Counted from the stretch's first letter, positions 18,703 to 28,023 are shown. The stretch: DNA of 64,000 nucleotides from Dinoroseobacter sp. (GCA_017643385.1 JAEPNN010000003.1:248001-312000), one strand, 5' to 3'. Numbers and translations are program-made. Notes: generated by a model not told the origin, from the sequence alone.

Positions 18703-20346
18703 ATGGCACGCTTTGTTTTTATCACCGGGGGCGTGGTCTCCAGCCTTGGCAAAGGCCTCGCATCTGCAGCACTGGGGGCTTTACTGCAAGCGCGTGGTTT
18801 CTCGGTTCGATTGCGTAAACTGGATCCGTATCTGAATGTTGATCCAGGAACGATGAGCCCGTTTGAGCATGGCGAGGTTTTCGTCACCGATGACGGGGCC
18901 GAGACCGATCTCGACCTTGGCCATTACGAGCGGTTCACCGGCGTCGCAGCGCGGAAATCAGATTCTGTATCCTCGGGGCGTATCTATTCGGACGTGCTCG
19001 AAAAAGAGCGCCGTGGTGACTACTTAGGTAAAACGATCCAAGTAATCCCGCACGTGACCAACGAGATCAAAGACTTCATCTCTATTGGCGAAGATGAAGT
19101 CGATTTTATGCTTTGCGAGATCGGGGGTACGGTCGGCGATATCGAGGGCCTGCCGTTCTTTGAAGCAATCCGTCAATTCAGCCAGGACAAACCGCGGGGC
19201 GAATGCATCTTCATGCACCTGACGCTTCTTCCGTATATAGCTGCTTCAGGCGAATTAAAGACGAAACCCACACAGCACTCGGTCAAAGAACTCCGCTCCA
19301 TCGGCATCGCACCCGACGTTCTGGTTTGCCGATCTGAAGGACCGATCCCGGAAAAAGAACGCGAAAAGCTCGCCCTTTTTTGTAACGTGCGCCCCGATTC
19401 TGTTATCGCGGCACAAGATCTCAGATCAATTTACGAAGCGCCTCTGACCTATCACCGCGAAGGTCTCGATCAGGCTGTACTCGATGCCTTCCAGATCAGC
19501 CCAGCGCCAAAACCTGACCTTTCCATCTGGGAAGATGTTGCCGATCGCATCAACAACCCCGAAGGCAAGGTTCGGGTCGCTATTGTTGGCAAGTACACTC
19601 AGCTGGAAGATGCCTACAAATCCATTGCGGAGGCTCTGACTCATGGAGGCATGGCGAACCGCGTGAAGGTGAAGGTCGAATGGGTTGATGCGGAAATATT
19701 CGACAGTGAGGACCCTGCCCCGCACCTTGAAGGGTTCCATGCAATCCTTGTTCCCGGCGGGTTTGGCGAACGGGGTACCGAAGGCAAGATCAAGGCCGCT
19801 CAATTCGCCCGTGAACGCAATATCCCCTATCTGGGCATCTGCTTAGGAATGCAGATGGCGGTGATTGAGGCTGCACGTAATTTGGCAGACCTTAGCGATG
19901 CGGGCTCGGAAGAGTTCGACCACGAGGCCGGTAAGAAACGTTTCACACCAGTGGTCTACCACCTTAAGGAATGGGTGCAGGGCAACCACAAAGTCGAACG
20001 CAAGGTCGGCGACGACAAAGGTGGGACAATGCGACTGGGCGCCTATGATGCGATCCTGTCGGAGGGCTCCAAAGTGGCGGAAGTTTACGGCACAACGAAT
20101 ATCGAAGAGCGCCACCGCCACCGCTACGAAGTTGATATGAAGTTCCGTGAAGCGCTCGAAAAGAAGGGCCTAATCTTCTCGGGTCTCTCTCCTGACGGCC
20201 GTCTGCCCGAGATTGTCGAGGTCAAGGACCATCCCTGGTTTATTGGGGTGCAGTTCCATCCCGAGCTGAAGTCGAAGCCCTTCGAGCCGCATCCGCTCTT
20301 TAAGGACTTCGTGCGGGCAGCAAAAGACGTTTCACGGTTGGTCTGA
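18703..20346 (+). CDS. pyrG: CTP synthase
   Basis: PyrG makes CTP from UTP, ATP and glutamine. The 547-residue protein has the N-terminal synthase domain starting [18 protein letters not shown], and the C-terminal class I amidotransferase domain with the nucleophile in GICLGMQ and the catalytic HPE in VQFHPE. The ATG at 18703 matches the family N-terminus; the frame stays open to 18613, but those 30 residues are not conserved. It follows secG after 179 bases. Confidence 0.97.
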   Translation: MARFVFITGGVVSSLGKGLASAALGALLQARGFSVRLRKLDPYLNVDPGTMSPFEHGEVFVTDDGAETDLDLGHYERFTGVAARKSDSVSSGRIYSDVLEKERRGDYLGKTIQVIPHVTNEIKDFISIGEDEVDFMLCEIGGTVGDIEGLPFFEAIRQFSQDKPRGECIFMHLTLLPYIAASGELKTKPTQHSVKELRSIGIAPDVLVCRSEGPIPEKEREKLALFCNVRPDSVIAAQDLRSIYEAPLTYHREGLDQAVLDAFQISPAPKPDLSIWEDVADRINNPEGKVRVAIVGKYTQLEDAYKSIAEALTHGGMANRVKVKVEWVDAEIFDSEDPAPHLEGFHAILVPGGFGERGTEGKIKAAQFARERNIPYLGICLGMQMAVIEAARNLADLSDAGSEEFDHEAGKKRFTPVVYHLKEWVQGNHKVERKVGDDKGGTMRLGAYDAILSEGSKVAEVYGTTNIEERHRHRYEVDMKFREALEKKGLIFSGLSPDGRLPEIVEVKDHPWFIGVQFHPELKSKPFEPHPLFKDFVRAAKDVSRLV

Positions 20347-20463
20347 TCACCAATACCCGTTTTGTATTTCTCGACTTTACGCACGGTTTGTCCCGTGCGA
20401 CCACTGCCCTCTGAGGGAAACTGCACCAAAGATAGGTTGCGCGATGTTCAGGCCACGCCTCTG

Positions 20464-21246
20464 ATGTTGTCCTATCAGCATCTTTATCACGCCGGAAACG
20501 CCGCCGATGTTCACAAGCACGCACTTTTGGCGTGGGCGCTCGATTACCTGACCCGCAAGGACAAACCACTTACCTATCTTGAAACTCATGCCGGCCGGGG
20601 TCTTTATAATTTGGCTGCGGTCGAGGCCCTAAAAACCAGCGAAGCCGCACAAGGCGTGAACCGCCTCGCCCAAAAATTCACAAACGCACACCCTTATGCC
20701 CGTGCGCTGGCTGACACCCGCACCCGATTTGGGGCCTCAGCCTATCCCGGCTCGCCCCTGATCGCGGCCTCACTTTTGCGGGATACCGATGTGCTGCATC
20801 TCGCCGAGTTGCATCCCGGCGAACACGCCCATCTCGACGCGACGCTCACGCCGTTCGGCGCCAAGGTTCTCCATGAAGACGGTTGGCAAATGGCCATCTC
20901 GCGCACTCCGCCCACTCCGCGACGCGGCCTGATGCTGATCGATCCCTCTTGGGAAGTGAAGACAGACTACGAAACAGCGCCCAAGCGCCTTGCCCAAATT
21001 CACAAACGCTGGAACGTAGGTATTGTGATGCTCTGGTATCCTGTGCTGAGCGATGGGCGGCAAAGATCGATGACCCGTGCGCTCACACAAAGCATCCCAG
21101 ACATCCTTTTGCACGAGGTCAGCTTTCCTCCGGCCCGTCCGGGCCATGGGATGGTCGGATCAGGGCTCGCCGTGATAAACCCACCCTACGGTTTTTCTGA
21201 AGAGGCAGCACATATCAGCGCGCTCTTTGATAACAAGGAGTTTTAG
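20464..21246 (+). CDS. rlmJ: 23S rRNA (adenine2030-N6)-methyltransferase
   Basis: RlmJ methylates A2030 of 23S rRNA with SAM. The 260-residue product starts MLSYQHLYHAGNAADVHKH, the invariant family N-terminus. It carries the SAM-binding ETHAGRG and the catalytic-loop equivalent IDPSWEVKTDY, and ends with the conserved GSGLAVINPPY. The ATG at 20464 is chosen over an upstream frame extension to 20362. A short gene cluster follows on the same strand with 2-base spacing to the DUF1330 gene. Confidence 0.93.
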   Translation: MLSYQHLYHAGNAADVHKHALLAWALDYLTRKDKPLTYLETHAGRGLYNLAAVEALKTSEAAQGVNRLAQKFTNAHPYARALADTRTRFGASAYPGSPLIAASLLRDTDVLHLAELHPGEHAHLDATLTPFGAKVLHEDGWQMAISRTPPTPRRGLMLIDPSWEVKTDYETAPKRLAQIHKRWNVGIVMLWYPVLSDGRQRSMTRALTQSIPDILLHEVSFPPARPGHGMVGSGLAVINPPYGFSEEAAHISALFDNKEF

Positions 21247-21248
21247 AC

Positions 21249-21548
21249 ATGCCCAAAGGATACTGGATCGCGCACGGCATCGTTCATGACGTTGACGCAT
21301 ACGACAAATACCGTGCCGCCAACGGTCCTGTTTTTGCGAAATTCGGCGCACGTTTTCTGGTGCGTGGAGGTGATCAGAAAATAGCCGAGGGTAACGCTAA
21401 ACCCCGCACGGTAATCCTTGAATTTCCAAGCTATGAGGTCGCAAAAGCCTGCTACGAAAGCGATGATTATCAGGCAGCAAAAGCGCTACGTGCGATGGCA
21501 TCAGTGTCTGAGTCAGATCTCGTTATTGTCGAAGGTTATGACACCTGA
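21249..21548 (+). CDS. DUF1330 domain protein
   Basis: A 99-residue soluble protein of the DUF1330 family (dimeric alpha-beta barrel fold), with the N-terminal KGYWIAHGIVHDVDAYDKYR, the central GARFLVRGG and the conserved VILEFPSYEVAKACYESDDYQ. The family resembles monooxygenase-like ferredoxin folds, but no activity is established. It starts 2 bases after rlmJ, so it is probably co-translated with it. Confidence 0.9.
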   Translation: MPKGYWIAHGIVHDVDAYDKYRAANGPVFAKFGARFLVRGGDQKIAEGNAKPRTVILEFPSYEVAKACYESDDYQAAKALRAMASVSESDLVIVEGYDT

Positions 21549-21607
21549 TTATTGTTATCCGGTCTGCGACCTTCCACTTTTGATACGGCAATCATATATC
21601 CATCCTC

Positions 21608-22048
21608 ATGTTTGGTGATCTTCTTAAAAGCCTGATGGCCCCCGAAACCCCGCGCTTACCGGAGCCCGATGCCCGGCTGGCACTCGCAGCTCTCCTTGTT
21701 CGCATTGCAAAGGCAGACGGCGACTATGCTGACAGCGAAATCGCACGGATAGATAAGGTGCTTATAGCCCGTCACGGGCTCAACCCATTTGAGGCCAGTA
21801 CTTTGCGAAAAGAAGCCGAGGCGCTTGAGGCAGAGGCACCTGATACGGTCCGCTTCACGCGCGCCATTAAGGATGGGGTCGATTACGAGGACCGTGCCGG
21901 AGTTATTGAAGCGTTGTGGGATATCGTTCTCGCTGACGGTGTCCGGGACCATGAGGAAGACGGATTGATGCGGCTGGCCGCAAATCTCCTAGGCGTTTCA
22001 GATCGCGATTCAGCCCTTGCGCGTCAGCGGGTCGAAGCGCGAAGTTAG
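21608..22048 (+). CDS. TerB-like protein
   Basis: A 146-residue all-helical protein with the TerB/DjlA-N pattern: an acidic metal-site-like AKADGDYADSEIARID in the first half and the matching VLADGVRDHEEDGLMRL in the second. TerB-like proteins bind metal through these aspartate/glutamate turns and are linked to tellurite or membrane stress in other bacteria; no other ter gene is nearby. It lies 3 bases before the PhnD-like gene. Confidence 0.8.
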   Translation: MFGDLLKSLMAPETPRLPEPDARLALAALLVRIAKADGDYADSEIARIDKVLIARHGLNPFEASTLRKEAEALEAEAPDTVRFTRAIKDGVDYEDRAGVIEALWDIVLADGVRDHEEDGLMRLAANLLGVSDRDSALARQRVEARS

Positions 22049-22051
22049 CCA

Positions 22052-22804
22052 ATGATTGCAAGCCTGCCGATGTACGCGCGGCCCGAATTGCGTGAAGCCC
22101 ATGACACGTTCTGGGAACTTCTCAGGGACGCGCTGCGCTCTTCAGGCATTTCTGCCCCTGAAGTATTGGATCATGAAATCAACATCTGGGATGCGTGGGA
22201 AAGTCCCAAATTATGTTTCAGCCAGACCTGTAATTTTCCATATCGGGCCAAGCTGCATAGTAAGGTTACACTCATCGGCGCCGCGAATTATGGATTGGAA
22301 GATGCAGCACCGGGCTACTACTACAGCGTGTTTGTTGTTCGTCGATCAGACGCATTGAAGGCGCCAGAAGACTTCGCAGATGCAAGGTTTGTGTTTAACG
22401 AAGCCTTGAGCCAGTCAGGTTGGGCAGCACCACAATTATGGGCTGAAAAAAGGGGGTTTAGCTTCAAACCGCATATTAAATCTGGGGCTCACATTGCAAG
22501 CGCGCGCGCAGTGGCAGATCATAAGGCTGATATTGCAGCGTTAGACGCTGTATCTTGGCGCCTGCTTAGGAAGCTCGAAGATTTTACAAAAGACTTGTCT
22601 GTCATCGGACGAACTGACCATACACCAGCGCTCAGCTTCATTACGCGTTCTGGGGAAGACCCCGAACCCTATCGTGTCGCTTTCACCAAGTCTCTCCTTG
22701 AATTGCCAAACATTCACAAAACCGCCCTTGGCCTATGTGGAATCGTCGCAATACCGGAGGCTGAGTACTTGGCTCTTCCAACTCCAGAAGCGCCAATCAT
22801 TTAA
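22052..22804 (+). CDS. PhnD-like substrate-binding protein without signal peptide
   Basis: A 250-residue protein resembling the PhnD/phosphate-phosphonate periplasmic binding-protein family: a PMYARPELREAHDTFW start and CFSQTCNFPYR, then TLIGAANYG, a hinge region, and SGAHIASARAVADHKADIAALD, where ligand-binding and hinge residues usually lie. It starts directly with the mature fold, has no signal peptide, and has no cognate permease beside it. The amino-acid ABC operon follows about 100 bases later. The ligand is unknown. Confidence 0.75.
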   Translation: MIASLPMYARPELREAHDTFWELLRDALRSSGISAPEVLDHEINIWDAWESPKLCFSQTCNFPYRAKLHSKVTLIGAANYGLEDAAPGYYYSVFVVRRSDALKAPEDFADARFVFNEALSQSGWAAPQLWAEKRGFSFKPHIKSGAHIASARAVADHKADIAALDAVSWRLLRKLEDFTKDLSVIGRTDHTPALSFITRSGEDPEPYRVAFTKSLLELPNIHKTALGLCGIVAIPEAEYLALPTPEAPII

Positions 22805-22907
22805 ACAAACGCCCGCAAAAACCGCAGCTTCCCTAGCGTCAACTCTTGAAAACCGACGCATTCTACGGCCTAGTTGCGCCTGTACACTAAGGAAATTCCA
22901 AGCACTC

Positions 22908-23684
22908 GTGTTAGACCAATCGGCACCCGTCATCGAGATCCGCGATCTCCATAAAGCCTATGGCGCACTTGAAGTGCTCAAAGGCGTCAGCATTTCCGCA
23001 AATCAAGGCGACATTGTTGTCCTGATCGGTTCGTCGGGATCAGGTAAGTCCACCTTGTTGCGTTGCGCCAATCTGTTGGAAGACAGCCAACAAGGCGAAG
23101 TTCTATTTTGCGGGGAACCTGTTCGCTGGAAAGGAGATGGCCTTGGGCGTCGTCCGGCCGATCGCAGTCAGATCACACGCATCCGCACAAACCTGTCTAT
23201 GGTATTCCAGCAGTTTAACCTCTGGGCGCATATGTCGATCCTGCAAAACGTGATGGAAGCGCCGGTTCAGGTCCTCAAGGAAAACCCAGCCGAGGTCGAA
23301 ACCCGTGCACGCGGTCTTTTGGATAAGGTCGGCATCGGTGACAAGTGCGAGGTTTATCCCGCACAATTGTCGGGCGGCCAGCAACAGCGCGCAGCGATTG
23401 CACGTGCGCTTGCCATGCAACCAAAAGCATTGCTGTTTGACGAGCCAACAAGTGCGCTCGATCCCGAACTCGAGCAAGAAGTTGTTAAGGTCATCAAAGA
23501 CCTTGCAAAAGAAGGTCGAACGATGCTCATCGTGACACATGATATGCGACTGGCAGCCGATGTTGGCAGTCATATCGTTTTCCTTCATAAGGGCCTCATC
23601 GAAGAAGAAGGCCCGCCCGACGCTGTTTTCGGAGCTCCTAAGTCCGAACGTTTGCAGCAATTCCTGAGCCACAGTCAGCATTGA
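22908..23684 (+). CDS. amino-acid ABC transporter ATP-binding protein (HisP/AotP type)
   Basis: This 258-residue ATPase powers uptake by the permeases encoded downstream. Walker A is GSSGSGKST, the Q-loop lies in MVFQQFNLWAHM, the signature is LSGGQQQRAAIARAL, Walker B is LLFDEPTSALDP and the H-loop VTHD. The GTG at 22908 is preferred, with AAGGAA about 14 bases upstream; the frame is open back to 22674 through the previous gene, which is overlap rather than a fusion. It is the first gene of a transporter operon. Confidence 0.92.
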   Translation: MLDQSAPVIEIRDLHKAYGALEVLKGVSISANQGDIVVLIGSSGSGKSTLLRCANLLEDSQQGEVLFCGEPVRWKGDGLGRRPADRSQITRIRTNLSMVFQQFNLWAHMSILQNVMEAPVQVLKENPAEVETRARGLLDKVGIGDKCEVYPAQLSGGQQQRAAIARALAMQPKALLFDEPTSALDPELEQEVVKVIKDLAKEGRTMLIVTHDMRLAADVGSHIVFLHKGLIEEEGPPDAVFGAPKSERLQQFLSHSQH

Positions 23685-23721
23685 GAATGACTGGGCCAAC
23701 CACCCAACTGGGAGAATAATT

Positions 23722-24450
23722 ATGAAAAAACTGGTTCTTACGACTGCAGCCCTCGCCTTGACGGCAGGTGTCGCTTTCGCTGGTAGCCACTCTGTAGTCC
23801 GCATGGGCACTGAGGGCGCTTACCCTCCCTACAACTTCATCGATGACAGCGGTGAAGTCGCAGGCTTTGAGCGTGAACTCGGCGATGAGCTGTGCGCGCG
23901 CGCAGAGCTGACTTGCGAATGGGTCACCAACGAGTGGGACTCAATCATTCCGAACCTCGTATCCGGCAACTACGACACAATCATTGCCGGCATGTCGATC
24001 ACGGCAGAGCGCGATGAGGTCATCGACTTCACCCAGAACTACACCCAACCGGATCCATCCGCCTATGTTGTGGCCGCTGGCAATGAAGGTCTGGACGTTA
24101 AAACCGCTGTTATCGCCGCGCAGGCCAGCACCATTCAAGCCAGCTTCATCGCGGGTATGGGCGCAAGCCTGATCGAATTTGCAACACCAGAAGAAACTGT
24201 TGCAGCCGTGAAAGCGGGTGAAGCTGACGCCGTTCTGGCGGATCGCGCCTACCTTGCGCCTATCGTCGAAGCGGACGGTGAATTGGCGATGCTTGACCAG
24301 CAAGAACTGATCGGTGGTGGCGTTGGCATGGGCCTGCGTGAGAGCGACGGAGATCTGCGTGCGAAGTTCGACGCGGCCATCCAGTCCATGAAGGATGATG
24401 GTACCCTAAATGCATTGATCGCAAAGTGGGAAATCGGCGAGCAATTCTGA
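23722..24450 (+). CDS. periplasmic amino-acid-binding protein (SBP_bac_3)
   Basis: This 242-residue exported protein has a signal peptide (LVLTTAALALTAGVAFAGS) and the SBP_bac_3 signatures RMGTEGAYPPYNFIDDSGEVAGFERELGD split across the first lobe, with the hinge motif AGMSITAERDEVIDF. The family binds polar amino acids; the neighbours (ATPase before, two permeases and a glutamine amidotransferase after) suggest arginine/ornithine or a related basic or polar substrate. A strong terminator follows, which would give this gene more transcript than the permeases. Confidence 0.93.
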   Translation: MKKLVLTTAALALTAGVAFAGSHSVVRMGTEGAYPPYNFIDDSGEVAGFERELGDELCARAELTCEWVTNEWDSIIPNLVSGNYDTIIAGMSITAERDEVIDFTQNYTQPDPSAYVVAAGNEGLDVKTAVIAAQASTIQASFIAGMGASLIEFATPEETVAAVKAGEADAVLADRAYLAPIVEADGELAMLDQQELIGGGVGMGLRESDGDLRAKFDAAIQSMKDDGTLNALIAKWEIGEQF

Positions 24451-24475
24451 TCGCTGACAGAATTCAAATTCGACG

Positions 24476-24503
24476 AAGGGCCGCCACTCAGCGGCCCTTT
24501 TTC
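24476..24503 (+). terminator. terminator inside the ABC transporter operon
   Basis: Nine-base perfect arms AAGGGCCGC and GCGGCCCTT surround a 6-base loop and run into TTTTTC. It lies 25 bases after the binding-protein gene, so partial readthrough would set the ratio of binding protein to permease. Confidence 0.88.
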
Positions 24504-24876
24504 TTGGCCGTACAAACCGTCGTGGACGAAATGAAAGGAGCAGAAATTGGTCCCATTGGTTAGGCCCTACATGACTTATTTTGCCGATGTCTCATCCATG
24601 AAGAAAACCGTTGGCAGGCCCAACGCATGCACCATGGCGCGCCGCAAGGGAAAACGATCTTTGTCACGACAAACGGAGACGTTGATCCATCTGAAGGATA
24701 CCAATATCGCGCGTTGCCCGCATCGATGCAGTCACTTTTACCCCTTTGGTCAAAATCCAATAGGCCGCGACCGACAATAATAACCCCGCGACCCCAAAAT
24801 CTGAGCCAGCATCCACGCGATCTCGTTGACAACCTTCGCGCAACCCGGAATGTGGTGCGCCAAGGAGAAATGATAC
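24504..24876. other. 373-base gap between terminator and permease gene, nothing recognised
   Basis: No gene is convincing here. A reverse-strand frame across the gap contains a hydrophobic stretch but has no family match and no ribosome site, so it is taken as chance. Sequence just before the permease start gives a good ribosome site (AAGGAGA at 24862-24868), so the permease gene may have its own promoter in this gap. Confidence 0.5.
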
Positions 24877-25758
24877 GTGTTCAGCTTCTGCACTGACCCA
24901 AGCACCCTTGAAAACTTTCAATGGGTTGCCTGCTATTTGACAACAGGTAAGCACCTCAATCTGTACTATGCGTTTGGTACGGTGCTGCTGCTTTTGGCCA
25001 TAACCGCCCCAATTGCTTTAGGCTTTGGCTTTATGGGGGCCACCGCGGCACGGTCTTCGATTGCGCCTTTGCGCTGGTTGGGTAAGGGCTATACGTCGAT
25101 TGTCCGAGGTGTTCCCGACATCGCATTCTTTCTGTTTTTTGTAATCGCGCTTGATCAAGCGTTTGAATACATACGCCACCGCTGGAAATGTCCCGACTGG
25201 ACCGACCCAATCCGGCAGGGAAATGATTTTCTGGTGTGTGCCGACGCAAAGCTTCCACTTTCAAACGCAGCCCAGTGGTTGCACGAGGTCTATGGGTTCT
25301 CGCTCGCGGTTCTAACCTTTTCGATCGTTTTTGGAGCGTTTGCGGCAAATGTGCTCTTTGGCGCGATGCGTGCTGTGCCACGCGCACAAATAGAAACTGG
25401 TGAGGCCTACGGCATGACCACGCGCCAGACCTTTTGGCGCATTATGGTTCCGCAAATGTGGGTCTACGCGCTTCCCGGACTGTCAAACCTCTGGATGGTA
25501 CTGATCAAGGCAACGCCTCTGCTGTTTTTGTTGGGGATCGAAGACATTGTTTACTGGGCGCGCGAGCTTGGCGGAACAAAGACGCCGCGCTTTACCGAGT
25601 ACCCACATGGCGACTGGCGCATGTGGTATTTCCTGTTCCTTCTGGTTTTTTATCTGGGCTTCACCAAAGTGTCGGAGGTCGTATTGGACCGGATCATGCT
25701 GCGTCTAACACATGGACAGGCCACGACAGGCGGTGAAGCGCAAAGGAAGGCGGCGTAA
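24877..25758 (+). CDS. amino-acid ABC transporter permease (first)
   Basis: A 293-residue integral membrane protein of the HisM/HisQ family that forms the channel with its partner at 25758. Hydrophobic segments are visible around LYYAFGTVLLLLAITAPIAL, IAFFLFFVIAL, FSLAVLTFSIVFGAFAANV and WYFLFLLVFYLGFT, with the EAA loop in GEAYGMTTRQTFWRIMVP that contacts the ATPase. The GTG at 24877 has AAGGAGA 8 bases upstream. A cysteine-containing insertion (RWKCPDWTDPIRQGNDFLVC) lies in a periplasmic loop. It overlaps the next gene by one base. Confidence 0.92.
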   Translation: MFSFCTDPSTLENFQWVACYLTTGKHLNLYYAFGTVLLLLAITAPIALGFGFMGATAARSSIAPLRWLGKGYTSIVRGVPDIAFFLFFVIALDQAFEYIRHRWKCPDWTDPIRQGNDFLVCADAKLPLSNAAQWLHEVYGFSLAVLTFSIVFGAFAANVLFGAMRAVPRAQIETGEAYGMTTRQTFWRIMVPQMWVYALPGLSNLWMVLIKATPLLFLLGIEDIVYWARELGGTKTPRFTEYPHGDWRMWYFLFLLVFYLGFTKVSEVVLDRIMLRLTHGQATTGGEAQRKAA

Positions 25759-26567
25759 TGGAGGAATGCCTTCAAACGATTTCACAATACGCGCTCCGCT
25801 CCGTTGGGATCGGTGAGCGCATGTTGCCCCGTACAGATTTCACACTTTGCCAGCAATTCACGCTGATAGGCTCCGGTATGATCTGGAATGTCTATTTTGG
25901 AACCCTTGCATTACTTGCTGGTTTTGTACTAGCTGTCTCAGTTGCTGTGGGAAAAACTTCAGAACACATGCTGATCCGCAAAGCGTCCGAGTGGTTCATC
26001 TTTGTCTTTCGGGGCTCACCGCTCTTCATCCAGTTCTTCTTTGCCTATTTCCTGTTCCTAAATCTTAAAAGTGTCAGTTCATTTTTAGATCCGCTCACTG
26101 CGGCTTGGCTTGGCGCCCTGATCGTTTTGTTCCTGAATACTGCCGCCTATTCAGGGGAAATATTCTACGGCGCGCTTAAGTCTATCCCAAAAGGCGACGT
26201 CGAAGCTGCGGACGCTTACGGCCTGTCAGGCATGATCAAGTTTCGCCGCATTACCTTTCCAACAATGCTGCGCCTCGCTTGGCCTGCCTACACAAACGAA
26301 GCGATCTTCCTGTTCCATGCGACGACGCTTGTTTACTTCTCGGGCTTTCCTGCGCGTCAGCAAGGCGGCGACGCGCTCTATTACGCCAACTATTTCGCTG
26401 ACAAGACCTTTAACCCCTTCATTCCCTACCCCATCGTGGCGGGCTATTTCATCCTTCTGACCTTAATTCTGATCGGGATATTTGGAGCTGCAAACCGTCA
26501 TCTGAACCGCCACATTGCGCCCGAACAACGCTCGCGTTTGAAAATGCGCATGCAGGTGATCCGCTGA
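25758..26567 (+). CDS. amino-acid ABC transporter permease (second)
   Basis: A 269-residue permease that pairs with the preceding one. It has an extended N-terminus with two cysteines (EECLQT, TLCQQF), hydrophobic segments starting SGMIWNVYFGTLALLAGFVL, a second at WFIFVFRGSPLFIQFFFAYF, and the EAA loop AADAYGLSGMIKFRRITFP. The start overlaps the previous stop (TAATG) and the stop overlaps the next start (TGATG), so translation is coupled through the operon. Confidence 0.92.
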   Translation: MEECLQTISQYALRSVGIGERMLPRTDFTLCQQFTLIGSGMIWNVYFGTLALLAGFVLAVSVAVGKTSEHMLIRKASEWFIFVFRGSPLFIQFFFAYFLFLNLKSVSSFLDPLTAAWLGALIVLFLNTAAYSGEIFYGALKSIPKGDVEAADAYGLSGMIKFRRITFPTMLRLAWPAYTNEAIFLFHATTLVYFSGFPARQQGGDALYYANYFADKTFNPFIPYPIVAGYFILLTLILIGIFGAANRHLNRHIAPEQRSRLKMRMQVIR

Positions 26568-27253
26568 TGCAGCTTGGCATCCTGAATTGTGGGCAGCCTC
26601 CGGAATCCGTCAGTGCCGTTCATGGGAATTACGCTGTCTGGTTTGAAAACCTCTTCGGACTGCATGGAATTAACCAAAGCGTATGGGATGTCGAAAATCT
26701 GATTTTTCCAGATGACCCTTACGATGCGGATGCTTGGTTGGTAACCGGATCACCCCATGGTGCTTATGAAGCTCACGCCTTCATCGAACCCCTTGAAGAG
26801 TTTATTCGGGATATTCATGCCGCCCAAGTCCCCATGGTTGGAATTTGTTTCGGACACCAGATCATTGCGCAGGCCATGGGCGGGAAGGTCGAAAAATTCG
26901 AAGGCGGTTGGGAGTTCGGCCGAAGGTCTTACGAAACCGCATCGCTGGGCGAGGTCCATTTAACTGCTTTCCATCAAGATCAGGTGGTTGAACTGCCCCC
27001 GGGGGCGGAAGTTGTCGCAACGACTCCTGGATGCCAATATGCGGGCCTCGCTTATGGACATGCCTGCATTACACTGCAGCCTCACCTCGAGATCGACCCG
27101 GTGATCCTTGCAGACTACATTTCACGCTTCCGGGCTGATAAGAAAGACATCCCAGCGTTCATGATTGAAAAAGCTGCTCTTGACCTGAGCCTTCCAACGC
27201 AAGAGCTGGAAGTTGGAGCATGGTTGGCTGAGATCTTCTTACAAGGAAATTAG
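26567..27253 (+). CDS. class I glutamine amidotransferase
   Basis: A 228-residue stand-alone class I GATase-like protein (GMP synthase-like). The nucleophile is the cysteine in GICFGHQIIAQAMGG, and the histidine and glutamate of the triad are probably in PHLEI. The C-terminal part is helical. Such proteins often transfer or hydrolyse glutamine amide nitrogen for amino-acid or polyamine catabolism. Its one-base overlap with the permease gene suggests it acts on the compound the ABC system imports. Confidence 0.87.
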   Translation: MQLGILNCGQPPESVSAVHGNYAVWFENLFGLHGINQSVWDVENLIFPDDPYDADAWLVTGSPHGAYEAHAFIEPLEEFIRDIHAAQVPMVGICFGHQIIAQAMGGKVEKFEGGWEFGRRSYETASLGEVHLTAFHQDQVVELPPGAEVVATTPGCQYAGLAYGHACITLQPHLEIDPVILADYISRFRADKKDIPAFMIEKAALDLSLPTQELEVGAWLAEIFLQGN

Positions 27254-27281
27254 GTCTTACTTAGCTTCCACAGTGTTTTAC

Positions 27282-27309
27282 GCGCGAGACACCCCGCTGT
27301 CGTGCGCGC
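27282..27309. terminator. possible hairpin between GATase and phaR
   Basis: GCGCGAGACA and TGTCGTGCGCGC can pair with one mismatch and a bulge around a CCCCGC loop, between the convergent GATase and phaR genes. There is no T run, so this is a weak call. Confidence 0.35.
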
Positions 27310-27370
27310 AAATACAAAATCCCAAACACCGTAAAATTCTAGGCTTGAATCCCACTCACCTGCGAGAAAC

Positions 27371-27952
27371 TTAACCCTTGGCTTCCAGCTGCTTCTGCAA
27401 AGCTGCCAGTTGTCGCTTAATCTCGTCCAAGTCAGTGCCCTTTGCAGGCTCTGCCTCAGGCTCAGGTGCTACTTCAGCCTCCGGTTCAGGCGAGGATCCA
27501 GCAGATCGCCATCCCCCCATCATCGTATTCAGGAAGGCTTCTTGCTGCTTGCGCCATTGATCCATCCCGGGCATCGAAGCCAGAGGGTTGGACATATGGG
27601 TCATGTTTTCAACCATCTTCGATTGGCTGTCCCGAAGCATCTCAAAGGAAGAAGCAAGGAATTGCGGTACCATCGATGCAGCAGCAGTTGGGGAGTAACT
27701 TCTCACCAAATCAGTCAGCACATTGATCGGCAGAACATTTTCGCCCCGGCTTTCATGCTCGGCAATGATCTGCAGCATGTATTGTCGGGTTAGATCGTCA
27801 CCCGTCTTCAGATCTATAATCTGCACATCACGCCCATCACGAATAAATTGCGCGATCGTTTCAAGCGTCACATAGTCACTCGTTTCAGTGTTATAGAGCC
27901 TGCGCGATGCATAGCGCTTGATCAAAAGCGGTTCGCCCGAAGTATCAGCCAT
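27371..27952 (-). CDS. phaR: polyhydroxyalkanoate synthesis repressor
   Basis: PhaR binds PHB and DNA: it represses phasin and its own gene until PHB appears. The 193-residue protein has the PHB_acc_N domain LLIKRYASRRLYNTETSDYV with RDVQIIDLKTGDDLTR, the PHB_acc domain, and a C-terminal acidic helix ending KQLEAKG. The ATG at 27952 has AAGGA about 7 bases before it; other in-frame starts lie at 27970 and 27988. Operator-like sites at 27971-27985 and 28005-28019 suggest autorepression. Confidence 0.95.
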   Translation of the reverse strand: MADTSGEPLLIKRYASRRLYNTETSDYVTLETIAQFIRDGRDVQIIDLKTGDDLTRQYMLQIIAEHESRGENVLPINVLTDLVRSYSPTAAASMVPQFLASSFEMLRDSQSKMVENMTHMSNPLASMPGMDQWRKQQEAFLNTMMGGWRSAGSSPEPEAEVAPEPEAEPAKGTDLDEIKRQLAALQKQLEAKG

Positions 27953-27970
27953 ACGTGCATCCTTCCCCAT

Positions 27971-27985
27971 TTCTGCACTGCCGCA
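27971..27985 (-). promoter_or_regulatory. candidate PhaR operator upstream of phaR
   Basis: TTCTGCACTGCCGCA matches, in 13 of 15 positions, the sequence TTCTGCAGTGCGGCA in front of phaP (28664-28678). It lies about 19 bases before the phaR start, where a bound repressor would block transcription. Confidence 0.6.
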
Positions 27986-28004
27986 CATCGCAGTACCAAA
28001 AGCC

Positions 28005-28019
28005 TATTGCAGCGCAGCA
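28005..28019 (-). promoter_or_regulatory. second, weaker candidate PhaR operator upstream of phaR
   Basis: On the minus strand the site reads TGCTGCGCTGCAATA, agreeing at 12 of 15 positions with the phaP palindrome TGCTGCAGTGCAGCA. It is centred 34 bases upstream of the other phaR site. Confidence 0.45.
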
Positions 28020-28023
28020 CAAA

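Noticed and set aside
22674-22907. Upstream extension of the ABC ATPase frame
   Set aside because: It overlaps the PhnD-like gene and lacks homology to ATPases; the GTG at 22908 gives the usual start.
24560-24954. Reverse-strand frames with a hydrophobic stretch in the ABC-operon gap
   Set aside because: No ribosome site, no family resemblance, and they run into the permease region on the opposite strand; taken as chance.
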